Below, one piece after another: positions 31,869 to 39,961 of a DNA stretch of 64,000 nucleotides (its first letter is position 1; every line of letters begins with the position of its first letter). Source of the stretch: Nitrospirillum amazonense (GTDB lineage: Bacteria > Pseudomonadota > Alphaproteobacteria > Azospirillales > Azospirillaceae); contig NZ_VITN01000007.1 of the NCBI RefSeq assembly GCF_007828045.1, positions 62,001 through 126,000 on the forward strand, given 5' to 3'. The notes below the pieces were generated by a model. It did not search any database. It was given only the letters and a program-made list of their open reading frames with translations, and was not told where the DNA came from. A program made the translations under genes and the position numbers.

Positions 31869-32756
31869 TCACGGTGGACCGACGAACTCGATCCATTCGC
31901 CGGCGGCACCTTGAAGACAGGCGCTGGCGCCACCGCCGGGCAACAGCGCCGCGTGGGTCCGCAGGCCAGCGAAGACGCGCGGGTCATCCACGCTGAAACT
32001 GACCATCGCCATGCCGGGCGGCAGCTCGCCGGGGGCGGTTTCCCGCGGCCGGGTCACGGCCGGATAGGCGTCCAGTTCGATCAGGGTGCCGCGCGGCAGC
32101 TTGACCAGGCCGTGGGCATGCTCCGTCTCCGGTGGCAGGCCGTTGGCCCAGGAAATCACCTGCACCCGCGTCGACACCGGCGGATCGATGGCGTTGGCGA
32201 AGCCGGCGTAGGTGGCGAACAGCGCACCCAGGTCAGGCCCGCCGGCGACGACAATGAAGACATGGCCGACGAAGGCGGCGGCCTGTGCCAGGTCCAATCC
32301 GCTGCCCGAGCCTACCTGGGTGAGGTACAGGCACTCCCCCGCCGGCCCCAGGACCTGCATGGCGCGGATCATGGGGAAGCGCTGCAGGCTCTTGGGCGGG
32401 CCGATGACGCGGAACGCCGATCCTTCCAGCCGGGCGGCCAGCGCGTCCACGTCCTGGACCACGATCTCCGTGGCGTTCCAGCCGTGGGTGGTCAGCGCCT
32501 GCCAGCCGGCCGCCGCTGGACTTTCCACGAAGCGCAGCCAGGCCGGGGTGCCACAGGCCGGGGCCAGGGTCAGGTAGCGCCGCCCCGCCATGGCCGGCGC
32601 CCCCCACGCCGCCGCCGTGTCCGCCGGCAGGATGCCCTCATCCACCGGCTGGTAACCCAACACGGAACCGTAGGCCGCCCGGATCACCGCCAGGTCCGGC
32701 ACCACATGGGTGACGGCCCGGATGGTCCCCAGCAGGGGCGCCCCGCCCTCGGTCAT
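31869..32756 (-). CDS. VOC (glyoxalase/extradiol dioxygenase) superfamily protein
   Basis: A 295-aa two-module VOC protein. Each half shows the beta-alpha-beta-beta-beta pattern. The possible metal ligands are His17 (VTHVVPDL), a His in the second half (AAFVGHVFIVVAGG) and a Glu close to the C-terminus (WIEFVGPP), the His-His-Glu arrangement of extradiol dioxygenases and related enzymes. It could therefore be a ring-cleavage dioxygenase-like, isomerase or epimerase enzyme. ATG 32756 lies two bases after the stop of the MFS gene, so it is co-translated with that transporter. The larger open frame to 33389 is an artefact overlapping the MFS gene. Confidence 0.78.
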   Translation of the reverse strand: MTEGGAPLLGTIRAVTHVVPDLAVIRAAYGSVLGYQPVDEGILPADTAAAWGAPAMAGRRYLTLAPACGTPAWLRFVESPAAAGWQALTTHGWNATEIVVQDVDALAARLEGSAFRVIGPPKSLQRFPMIRAMQVLGPAGECLYLTQVGSGSGLDLAQAAAFVGHVFIVVAGGPDLGALFATYAGFANAIDPPVSTRVQVISWANGLPPETEHAHGLVKLPRGTLIELDAYPAVTRPRETAPGELPPGMAMVSFSVDDPRVFAGLRTHAALLPGGGASACLQGAAGEWIEFVGPP

Positions 32757-32758
32757 GC

Positions 32759-34138
32759 TCAATCCCCCTTCGCAATCATCTTTTCCACCGCCACCACGCC
32801 GGCGCAGTAGGCGGGCATGCCCAGGGCCAGGACGGTCAGCGCCGTCACACCGATCACCAGGGCCTCGATGCTCATGGCCCAGCCCAGCCGCGCCGGGTCG
32901 CCGAACAGGTCGGTCATCCATCCCACCGGCGGCGGGCCGATCAACTGGCCGGAGATGCTGATCACCAGGTAGTAGACGGCGGTGGCCTGCGACTTGATCT
33001 GCCCGGGGGCGATCAGGGTCAGGGACGCCGGGCCCGCGGCGGCGGCCATGGCCTGGCCGACGAAGGCGAAGAACAGGGCGGCGATGGCCAACGGCGCCGA
33101 TGGCATCATGGGATAAGCGGCGAAACCGGGAACCGCGATCAATAACCCCACCAGCAGGGCGCGCAGCGTCGCGTCCTTGCGCCCCAGGCGGATCCAGCGG
33201 TTGGTCAGCCAGATTCCCAGGCCGGTGCCCAGGGGGCCACCGGTCAGAAACAGGATGCCGGTGGCGATGCCCATGTCCCGGACGTTCCAGCCGAAACTGC
33301 GCTGGAACAGGGTGGCGTTCCAGAAGGCCAGCGACCCCATGGTGACGCAGGCGGCCGAGCCGACGAACAGCACCCCGAAGGTGCGCCACCGCCTCAGGAT
33401 GAAGCGCAGCGCCTGGGCGATGGACGCCTGCCCGCCTTGCAGTCCGCTGTCGGCGTCCACCGCCCGGTCCTGGCGCTCAGGCTCGGCGAACGTGAACATC
33501 AGCAGGGCCAGCGTCAGGCCGGGCAGGCCGACGACCAGGAAACTCAGCTGCCAGGCGTGCAACTCCCCCAGCAGGGGCACAGCCATCACCGGCAGGCCGG
33601 CGATGGCGTGAACCAGGGGACCGCCCAGCAGGAAGGCGATGCCCGCCCCCAGGAAGGTGCCCGACATGAAGACGCTGAGCGCCCGGGCCCGCCGCTGGCG
33701 GGGAAACCGGTCACTGACCAGCGACACGGCGCACGGGGCGATCGCGGCCTCCCCCAACCCCACGCCCAGGCGGGCGGCGAACAGGGCCGGGAAACCCCGG
33801 GCCAGGCTGGCGGCGGCCGTCATGCAGCACCAGATGGTGATGCCGGCGGCCAGGATGCCGCGCCGGCTGAACCGGTCCGCCATCCAGCCCATGGGCAGGC
33901 CCATGAGCACGTAGAACACGCCGAACGCCGGCCCCAGCAGCAGCCCCACCTGGAAATCGGTCAACCCCAGATCGGTCTTGATCGGGGTGATCAACAGGCT
34001 GGGTAAAAAGCGGTCAATGTAAGAAACGACCTGGGCTGCTGTGAGCAGGATTACCATGTACCAGCCCGATCGGAGCGCTGTGCGAATCTTGCCAGCACAG
34101 GACCCAACTGCCTTCCCGTTTATGAAAGCACTGTTCAT
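32759..34138 (-). CDS. MFS transporter (spinster-like / organic anion type)
   Basis: A 459-aa twelve-helix MFS carrier. It has VSYIDRFLPSLLITPIK at the end of helix 1, MGLPMGWMADRFSRRG as the loop 2-3 motif, and LGVGLGEAAIAPCAVSLVSDRFP in helix 4-5. It is a relative of the transporter at 11112-12479. It heads the minus-strand operon MFS / VOC / methyltransferase / small protein / bicupin / TonB receptor, so an outer-membrane receptor and an inner-membrane importer are encoded in one transcription unit. It is divergent from a LysR gene with a dyad between them. Confidence 0.9.
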   Translation of the reverse strand: MNSAFINGKAVGSCAGKIRTALRSGWYMVILLTAAQVVSYIDRFLPSLLITPIKTDLGLTDFQVGLLLGPAFGVFYVLMGLPMGWMADRFSRRGILAAGITIWCCMTAAASLARGFPALFAARLGVGLGEAAIAPCAVSLVSDRFPRQRRARALSVFMSGTFLGAGIAFLLGGPLVHAIAGLPVMAVPLLGELHAWQLSFLVVGLPGLTLALLMFTFAEPERQDRAVDADSGLQGGQASIAQALRFILRRWRTFGVLFVGSAACVTMGSLAFWNATLFQRSFGWNVRDMGIATGILFLTGGPLGTGLGIWLTNRWIRLGRKDATLRALLVGLLIAVPGFAAYPMMPSAPLAIAALFFAFVGQAMAAAAGPASLTLIAPGQIKSQATAVYYLVISISGQLIGPPPVGWMTDLFGDPARLGWAMSIEALVIGVTALTVLALGMPAYCAGVVAVEKMIAKGD

Positions 34139-34215
34139 TCCCCGTGCTCCCCGTTTGTTAGTCCTACGGTTAAGGAAATATCACTTGATGACAAACGATA
34201 TGATCTGACCTCATA

Positions 34216-34232
34216 TGTGAATAGTTTTCACA
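34216..34232. promoter_or_regulatory. LysR operator candidate
   Basis: TGTGAA-N5-TTCACA, six-base perfect arms containing T-N11-A spacing, lies between the divergent MFS and LysR genes, about 24 bp before the LysR start codon chosen here. It suits autorepression plus activation of the divergent operon. Confidence 0.5.
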
Positions 34233-34255
34233 GTACGAAGCCAGAGGCCGCGCCG

Positions 34256-35152
34256 ATGCAGACTCTTCCATCCATCCAGACCTTGCGGGCCCTGGACTCC
34301 GCCGCCACCCACGGCAGCTATTCCGCGGCGGCGGATGAGCTGGGCCTGACGCACGGCGCCATCAGTCACCGCATCCGGGAATTGGAGGAGCGGCTGGGCA
34401 TCCCGCTGTTCCGCCGGGTGGGCCGCGGCATGGCCCCGACCCGTGAGGCCGTGACCATCATCGCCCATGTGCGCCAAGCCCTGGCGATCCTGGAACGCGC
34501 CTTTCCCAACCGCCGTCACGTCAATGGCGGCCGGCTGGTCGTCAGCATCCATCCGGCCTTGGCCACGCGCTGGCTGCTGCCCCGGCTGCGCGGCTTCACC
34601 CAGATCATGCCCCAGGTGTCGGTGGAAATCCGCTCCACCGCCGACCTGGAGGAGTTTCTGGTGCCGGGCATCGACCTGGCCATCCGCTATGGCGCTGGCG
34701 ACTGGCCCAATTCCGTCAGCCAGCGCCTGGGGGGCGAGGTGCTGTTCCCCGTATGCTCCCCCGAGTATCGCGACCGCCTGGGCATAGAGACGCCGGAGGA
34801 TCTGGCGCGCTGCACCATCTTGCGCCACGGCTGGCAAAGCTGGTCGGCCTGGCTGCGCGTGGCCGGCCTGCGCCTGCAGGAACCGACGGCGGGGCTGACC
34901 CTGTCCGACAGCTCCATGCTGATCGAGGTGGCCAGCAGCGGCCAGGGCGTGGCGCTGGCCGGCAGCCTGATGGTGCAGGAGGAGATCCGCCGGGGGCGCC
35001 TGGTACGCCTGTTCGACATCCAGGCGGAGGATATCTACGGCTATTACCTGGTGTGGCCGGCCGGCACGGCCCTGAGCACCAGCGCCCTCGCCTTCCGGTC
35101 CTGGGTCACCGACTGCTTCAACAACACCCAGGCGGACATCGCCGCCCTGTGA
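34256..35152 (+). CDS. LysR-family transcriptional regulator (GcvA-like)
   Basis: A 298-aa LysR regulator of the GcvA-like branch. The HTH spans residues about 6-64 (IQTLRALDSAATHGSYSAAA, recognition helix around THGAISHRIRELEERLG), followed by the effector domain with VSIHPALATRWLLPRL and IDLAIRYGAGDWP. ATG 34256 has AGAGG eight bases upstream and begins right at the conserved HTH. A GTG at 34217 would place the start inside the dyad and adds no conserved sequence. It is divergent from the MFS-to-receptor operon, its likely target, and convergent with the beta-helix hydrolase gene. Confidence 0.92.
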   Translation: MQTLPSIQTLRALDSAATHGSYSAAADELGLTHGAISHRIRELEERLGIPLFRRVGRGMAPTREAVTIIAHVRQALAILERAFPNRRHVNGGRLVVSIHPALATRWLLPRLRGFTQIMPQVSVEIRSTADLEEFLVPGIDLAIRYGAGDWPNSVSQRLGGEVLFPVCSPEYRDRLGIETPEDLARCTILRHGWQSWSAWLRVAGLRLQEPTAGLTLSDSSMLIEVASSGQGVALAGSLMVQEEIRRGRLVRLFDIQAEDIYGYYLVWPAGTALSTSALAFRSWVTDCFNNTQADIAAL

Positions 35153-35220
35153 TGCCGACGGCATGAGTTTTCATGCCATCGTGGGGTGCGGCCCTGTTCA
35201 CGGAACTGCCCGGACCGCCA

Positions 35221-37242
35221 TCACCGGCAATCCGACCCCGGACGCGGGCCCGCCTGGCGGATCACCGCCAGCGCCGCCGCCGGCCAGGCGCGGTCGGGCA
35301 CCAGGTGGTCATTCTCCATCCGCATGCCGATCTCCGCCCGCCAGCGGCCGCCGACGCGGGATGAATTGTGCCAGTTGCCGGTGGCGGCGTTGTCGGCGGT
35401 GACGCCCCAGGCGAAGTTCTTGCCCACGGTATTGGCGTTCAGCCAATAGCCGGCGGTCTCCACCACGTTGCCCTCCACCCGCAGGTGCTTGCTGCCCTCA
35501 TCCAGGTAGATTCCGATGCGGTCGGCGATGTCGAAGATGTGGTTGTCGCGGATGACCGCGCCGGGGTTGGCCGACAGGTTGTAGATGGCGCCGCCGTCGA
35601 AGAACCATTTCTTCACACCATGGACGCGGTTGCCCGCCACCGTCATGTTCCGCAACACGGTGGGCTGGTCGAACACCGGGTTGTGCAGATAGCCCTTCTG
35701 GTTTTCCCGGTAGTTCCGGTTGCCGCCCACGTCGTTGTAGCCCCAGCCCCAGCCGATGGCGATGCCGTCGTAATTGGCGTCGGAGATGTCGTTGTGCAGA
35801 ATGTCGGCCCTGTCGATGTAGGTCGCCAGCACCGCCGCGTTGTCCTTGTAATCGCGGGCTACGTCGGTGATGACGTTGTCGGCGATGGTCAGGTCGCGGT
35901 TGACCTGGCGCGGGTCGGCGGGGTGGTGCGCCTCCGCCCGCACGCCGCCGGCCATGATGGCCCCTCCGGCGATGACGGCGAAGCGGTTGCCCAGCACCTT
36001 CACCCCGTCCGTCCCCAGGCCCACGCCGGTCAGGTGGGCGTTGGCATCGTTGCCTATGCCCAGCGCCACCTGCCCCAACTGGCTGAAGGTGTTGCCGGTG
36101 AAGGTGATGTCGCGCGCGGCCGAGACCTGTACGGCGCCGGGGATCTGGTCCCACTTCTGGCGCATGCTCTCGAATTCCGGGCAACCCCAGCCGCAGGTGG
36201 CGTAGGCGTCCACCGGCCGCAAGGGGGAAACCTCCTTGAGGTAGGCGCCGCTCTGCTGGTTGGCGTAGCCGGTGGCCCGCGACGGCCCCATCCAGCTGGT
36301 ATGGGAAAAGCGCAATCCCTGAAAGGTCAGGTTGCGGATGGGATGGTCATAGCTGCCACCGATGGCGACCAGCGCCTCCAGCCGGGGCAGGATGACCGTC
36401 ATGGCGGTGATGTCGGCGTCGGGCCGGGGCTTCACGTACAGCTTGCCGGCGGCCGGATCGATGTACCACTGGTTCTGGTTGAGGGGCCATTCGCTACGCT
36501 TGCCGAAGAATTCCGGCGCGTTCACCAGGAACAGCCGCGCCTGGTCAGGCATGAAGGGCTTGTTCAGCGTGTCATAGCCCCAGCTGTTGTTGTCCCAGGC
36601 CGGCTGCTTCAGCGTGACCTGCGTGCCTTCGATCCGGTCCACCGGGGAATAGCGATCGGTGAAGATGCCCGTGGCCTCCACCTCCAGCCGCTGCGGCGCC
36701 TTGACGGCGGCGATTGTGGCGAGCGCCGGGTTCTTCAGGATAAAGCCGTGGGCAGTGAACTCCACATCATGGTGGGTGATCTCGATGGCCGGCCGGTCGG
36801 CGGCCGTGCCGTCGATCCACAGCTGGCGGCTGTCCAGGCCCTTGGGCACGTCGGCGACGTAGATGTCGTTCTCCGCGTCCGCCAGCGTCCAGCCGGTGAC
36901 GCGCATGCCACCCGAAATCAGGGCCTCGGCCCCCGCCGCCGCCTTCCACACCACGCGATGGTCCCCCTGCCCGCCGTCGGCGGTGGCGAAGACCAGCGGC
37001 TTGTCCAGCGCGTAGGTGCCGGCCGCCAGTTCCACCGTGACGTCACGGTCGCGATTGGCGGTGCGGACCGCCGCCTGGGCGCGGACCAGGGTGCGGAAGG
37101 GTCGCATCATCGTTCCGGGTGCGGAATCATCCCCATCCGGCGCCACATGGAAGGTCATGGGCTCCGCCGCCTTGGCCACACCGGGCAACAACAGCAGCAC
37201 ACCCGCCAGCAGCAGGCGGGTCCAGGGCGGCGGGGTGATCAT
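35221..37242 (-). CDS. Secreted right-handed beta-helix glycoside hydrolase, GH141-like, copy 1
   Basis: A 673-aa exported protein with a signal peptide (about 1-24, MITPPPWTRLLLAGVLLLLP, cut after AKA). The N-terminal module (TFHVAPDGDDSAPGTMMRPF, then VELAAGTYALDKPLVF and ALISGGMRVTGW) and the later beta-helix coils with DGIAIGWGWGYND and GIYLDEGSKHLRVEGNVV match the architecture of GH141 proteins. That family includes an alpha-L-fucosidase (Bacteroides BT1002) acting on rhamnogalacturonan II. It is a clear paralogue of the protein at 44876-46993. It is the last gene of the DUF4432-to-kinase operon, 49 bp after the kinase. ATG 37242 is chosen because it begins the signal peptide. The exact glycosidic specificity is unknown. 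Confidence 0.8.
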   Translation of the reverse strand: MITPPPWTRLLLAGVLLLLPGVAKAAEPMTFHVAPDGDDSAPGTMMRPFRTLVRAQAAVRTANRDRDVTVELAAGTYALDKPLVFATADGGQGDHRVVWKAAAGAEALISGGMRVTGWTLADAENDIYVADVPKGLDSRQLWIDGTAADRPAIEITHHDVEFTAHGFILKNPALATIAAVKAPQRLEVEATGIFTDRYSPVDRIEGTQVTLKQPAWDNNSWGYDTLNKPFMPDQARLFLVNAPEFFGKRSEWPLNQNQWYIDPAAGKLYVKPRPDADITAMTVILPRLEALVAIGGSYDHPIRNLTFQGLRFSHTSWMGPSRATGYANQQSGAYLKEVSPLRPVDAYATCGWGCPEFESMRQKWDQIPGAVQVSAARDITFTGNTFSQLGQVALGIGNDANAHLTGVGLGTDGVKVLGNRFAVIAGGAIMAGGVRAEAHHPADPRQVNRDLTIADNVITDVARDYKDNAAVLATYIDRADILHNDISDANYDGIAIGWGWGYNDVGGNRNYRENQKGYLHNPVFDQPTVLRNMTVAGNRVHGVKKWFFDGGAIYNLSANPGAVIRDNHIFDIADRIGIYLDEGSKHLRVEGNVVETAGYWLNANTVGKNFAWGVTADNAATGNWHNSSRVGGRWRAEIGMRMENDHLVPDRAWPAAALAVIRQAGPRPGSDCR

Positions 37243-37291
37243 AAGAAAGCGCTCCCTAATGTTTATCGTCCCACCCCGGTACAGGCCGCCA

Positions 37292-38092
37292 TCAAACCAC
37301 CTGCCGTGCCGCATCCAGGCGCAAGGTCAGGTCGGCGCGGCCCGGCATCTCGGCCAGGATGTGGCGGGTCAGGCGTTCGTAGAATTGGATGAAGCGGCTG
37401 ACCTGATCGTCGGTCATGGTGCCGTCGGTGGGCTTGCCCGCCGCCCGCAGCTTGGCGCGCAGGCCCTCCTCCTGCTGGATGCGCCAGCCGCGTACCACGG
37501 CGAAGTCGGGGGCGGCCAGCAGAACCAGGGCGTCCAGGCGGCCGAACAGGCGCTGATAGTCCCCGGCCAGGGCGGCGTTCACATATCGGCGCCACTCCCC
37601 GCCGGCATCGCGGTCCCGCTCCAGTTCGTTCACCGGCGGGCCCAGGTCGGCGGCGGCCTGCGGCACGGCGCCGACGCACCAGCCTTCGAACAGCACCACG
37701 TCCACCGGTCCCTCGACCCAGACGCCCTCGGCGGCGCGGCTGTCCACGGCCTTGTCGAAGCGCGGCAGCAGCGTGCGGCCCGGCATTCCCAGCCCGTCCA
37801 GCACCGCCAGGCCCAGGCCTACGTCATGGGTGCCGGGCACGCCGCGCGTGGCCAGCAGGGGATGGACGGCGCGGGCCAGGTCCTGCCGCTCCTCCTTGGT
37901 CAGGTACAGGTCGTCCAGCGACAGCACGGCGATCCGCAGGCCCGACGCCGCCAGCCGCTGGGCCAGGCCATCGGCCAGGGTGGACTTGCCGCTGCCCTGG
38001 GCACCGCAGATGCCCAGGATGAAGGGGCGGCGCGGCACCGCGTCCAGGCGCCGGCGCAACAGGCCCTCGACCAGGTCAAGCGACGCGGTCAT
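37292..38092 (-). CDS. P-loop kinase, D-glycerate 3-kinase-like
   Basis: A 266-aa P-loop kinase of the plant-type D-glycerate 3-kinase group (also YggC-like, distantly related to uridine and pantothenate kinases). Walker A is GAQGSGKST near residues 30-38; LSLDDLYLTKEER, GVPGTHDVGLGL, LPRFDKAVDSR and VVLFEGWCVG are the family hallmarks. It would phosphorylate glycerate to 3-phosphoglycerate. Its start overlaps the end of the upstream 2-hydroxyacid dehydrogenase gene by 17 bp. That partner could supply D-glycerate from hydroxypyruvate or tartronate semialdehyde, so the pair reads as an entry to glycolysis. Confidence 0.87.
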   Translation of the reverse strand: MTASLDLVEGLLRRRLDAVPRRPFILGICGAQGSGKSTLADGLAQRLAASGLRIAVLSLDDLYLTKEERQDLARAVHPLLATRGVPGTHDVGLGLAVLDGLGMPGRTLLPRFDKAVDSRAAEGVWVEGPVDVVLFEGWCVGAVPQAAADLGPPVNELERDRDAGGEWRRYVNAALAGDYQRLFGRLDALVLLAAPDFAVVRGWRIQQEEGLRAKLRAAGKPTDGTMTDDQVSRFIQFYERLTRHILAEMPGRADLTLRLDAARQVV

Positions 38093-39041
38093 GCGGCACC
38101 TCGCCCGCGAAGAAGCGGTCCAGGTTGGCGGCGACCCGCATGCCCATGGCGGTGCGCGTCTCCAGCGTGGCGCTGCCCAGGTGTGGCAGCAGCACGGCGT
38201 TGGGCAGGGCGATCAGGCCGGGGTTCACCGCCGGCTCCCCCTCGAACACGTCCAGGCCGGCCGCGGCGATGGCGCCGCTAGACAGGGCCACGATCAGGTC
38301 TGCCTCGTTCACCACGGTGCCGCGCGCGGTGTTGACCAGGATGGCGGTGGGTTTCATGCGCGCCAGCAGGGCGGCGTTCACCAGATGGCGCGTGGCCGGC
38401 CCGCCGGGGCAATGCAGGGAAAGGACATCCGAGGTGGCGGCCAATTCCTCCAGGCTGTCGACATGGGTGGCGTCCAGGGCCGCCTCCACGCCCACATCGG
38501 CCCGGCGGCGACTGTAATAGGCGATGGACAGGCCGAAGGCCCGGGCACGGGCCGCCGTCGCCTGGGCGATACGGCCGAAGCCCACCAGGCCCAGCCGCTT
38601 GCCCGCCAGCCCCTGGCCCAGCAGGTGGGTGGGACGCCAGCCGGTCCACCGGCCGGCACGCAGCTCCCGCTCCCCCTCGCCCGCGCGGCGGCTGGCCATC
38701 AGCATCAGCAGGATGGCCAGGTCCGCCGTGGCGTCGGTCAGCACGTCGGGCGTGTTGGTGACGACGATTCCGGCGGCCTTGGCCGCGTCCAGGTCGATAT
38801 GCTCGAAGCCGGCGCCGAAGTTGCCCAGGATGCGCACCCGGGCGTTCGGGGCCGCCAGGATGGCGGCGCCAAGCCGGTCGGTGACCGTGGGGCAGATGGC
38901 GTCATACCGGCCCATGGCCTCGGTCAGGTCAGCGGCACTCAGCGGCCGGTCGCCGGGGTCCACGGTGACGTCGTAACGCTGGCGCAGATGCGCCTCCACG
39001 GCGTCGGGCCAGCGGCGGGTCAGCAGGATCTTCGGGGGCAT
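38076..39041 (-). CDS. D-2-hydroxyacid dehydrogenase (glyoxylate/hydroxypyruvate reductase-like)
   Basis: A 321-aa D-2-hydroxyacid dehydrogenase of the GyaR/glyoxylate-hydroxypyruvate reductase type. Seen: GNFGAGFEHIDLDAAKAAGI near residue 75, the Rossmann motif LGLVGFGRIAQA (its third Gly is Ala), the Arg in VNTARGTVVNE, and LLPHLGSAT with the catalytic His near 287. Coupled by overlap to a glycerate-kinase-like gene, it probably reduces hydroxypyruvate or glyoxylate. It follows the enoyl-CoA hydratase gene after 134 bp, so it may have its own promoter while remaining in the same cluster. Confidence 0.88.
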   Translation of the reverse strand: MPPKILLTRRWPDAVEAHLRQRYDVTVDPGDRPLSAADLTEAMGRYDAICPTVTDRLGAAILAAPNARVRILGNFGAGFEHIDLDAAKAAGIVVTNTPDVLTDATADLAILLMLMASRRAGEGERELRAGRWTGWRPTHLLGQGLAGKRLGLVGFGRIAQATAARARAFGLSIAYYSRRRADVGVEAALDATHVDSLEELAATSDVLSLHCPGGPATRHLVNAALLARMKPTAILVNTARGTVVNEADLIVALSSGAIAAAGLDVFEGEPAVNPGLIALPNAVLLPHLGSATLETRTAMGMRVAANLDRFFAGEVPHDRVA

Positions 39042-39175
39042 GGCGCTTCCTGTTCAGGCGGGTGGCGGGACGGGCGGGCATCATAGCCCGATATCAATGC
39101 CCGTCACGCACGGCCCGCCACGCATGGCCACGACGGAGGGATCGGCGGGGCGCGGGTCGGTCATCATCGGGGTCC

Positions 39176-39961
39176 TCAGCGCCGCCGGAACACGGGCGGC
39201 CGCTTTTCCTTGAAGGCGGCGCGGCCTTCCGCCGCGTCGGAGGTGGCGAAGCAGATGGTCTGCAGGTCCCGCTCATACGCCATGGCCTGGTCCAGGGGCA
39301 TTGAGAACGCGGCCCGCAGGTTCAGCTTGGCCGTCTCCGCCGCGATGGGCGCCCGGGCGGCGATGGTGGCGGCCAGCGCCTGGGCGCGGGGCAGCAGGGC
39401 CGCCGGCTCCACCACCTCGCTGACCAGGCCCCAGGCCAGCGCCCGGGCGGCATCGACCGGGTCGCCCGTCATGATCATCAGGGCGGCGTTGGAGGCGCCG
39501 ATGGAATGGGCCAGGAAAGCCGCCATGCCGCCGCCGCCGATCCAGCCCAGCTTGATCTCAGGCGCCGCGAACTGGGCGTTGGTGGCGGCGATGCGGATGT
39601 CGCAGGACAGCGCCGTCTCCAACCCGCCGCCGAAGGCATAGCCGTTGACGGCGGCGATGGTGGGCTTCAGGCAATGGTGGATGGCGTCGCAATAGTCGGC
39701 GCGGTTGCGGAAATCCCAGGGTGTCACGTAGCTGTCCAACTCCTTGATGTCCGATCCGCAGCAGAACGACCGTTCCCCCGCCCCGGTGATGACCACGGCG
39801 CGGATGGTGTCGCTGCCGTTGCATTCGGTAACGGCGTCGGTCAGGGCCTTTGCCATCTCCGGCGTGACGGAGTTCAGCTTCTGCGGGCGGTTGAGCGTCA
39901 GGGTGGCGACGGGGCCATCCACGCTGAACAACACTTCGTCGGTCAATTCATCTCTCCCCAT
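39176..39961 (-). CDS. Enoyl-CoA hydratase/isomerase family protein (crotonase fold)
   Basis: A 261-aa crotonase-fold enzyme. Both catalytic-type Glu residues are in place: GGGLETALSCDIR (Glu-144 equivalent) and AAPEIKLGWIGGGG (Glu-164 equivalent). The oxyanion-hole segments ERSFCCGSDIKEL and AVNGYAFGGG are also present. It should hydrate, isomerise or hydrolyse an acyl-CoA. Its start overlaps the end of the solute-binding-like gene by 14 bp, and a CaiB transferase gene lies before that. The three genes therefore form a CoA-ester module of unknown substrate within a sugar-acid operon. Confidence 0.9.
   Translation of the reverse strand: MGRDELTDEVLFSVDGPVATLTLNRPQKLNSVTPEMAKALTDAVTECNGSDTIRAVVITGAGERSFCCGSDIKELDSYVTPWDFRNRADYCDAIHHCLKPTIAAVNGYAFGGGLETALSCDIRIAATNAQFAAPEIKLGWIGGGGMAAFLAHSIGASNAALMIMTGDPVDAARALAWGLVSEVVEPAALLPRAQALAATIAARAPIAAETAKLNLRAAFSMPLDQAMAYERDLQTICFATSDAAEGRAAFKEKRPPVFRRR

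Noticed and set aside
31869-33389. A long minus-strand frame that would fuse the VOC protein to upstream sequence
   Set aside because: The upstream part overlaps the MFS gene in another frame and has no recognisable domain; the ATG at 32756, two bases after the MFS stop, is the natural start.
35160-35177. Seven-pair hairpin GGCATGA-GTTT-TCATGCC after the LysR gene as terminator
   Set aside because: The stem is short and lacks a T tract; it could be chance.
35368-37392. A 674-codon plus-strand open frame over the beta-helix hydrolase
   Set aside because: No domain pattern and low-complexity composition; the minus-strand gene has a signal peptide and a paralogue elsewhere in the window.
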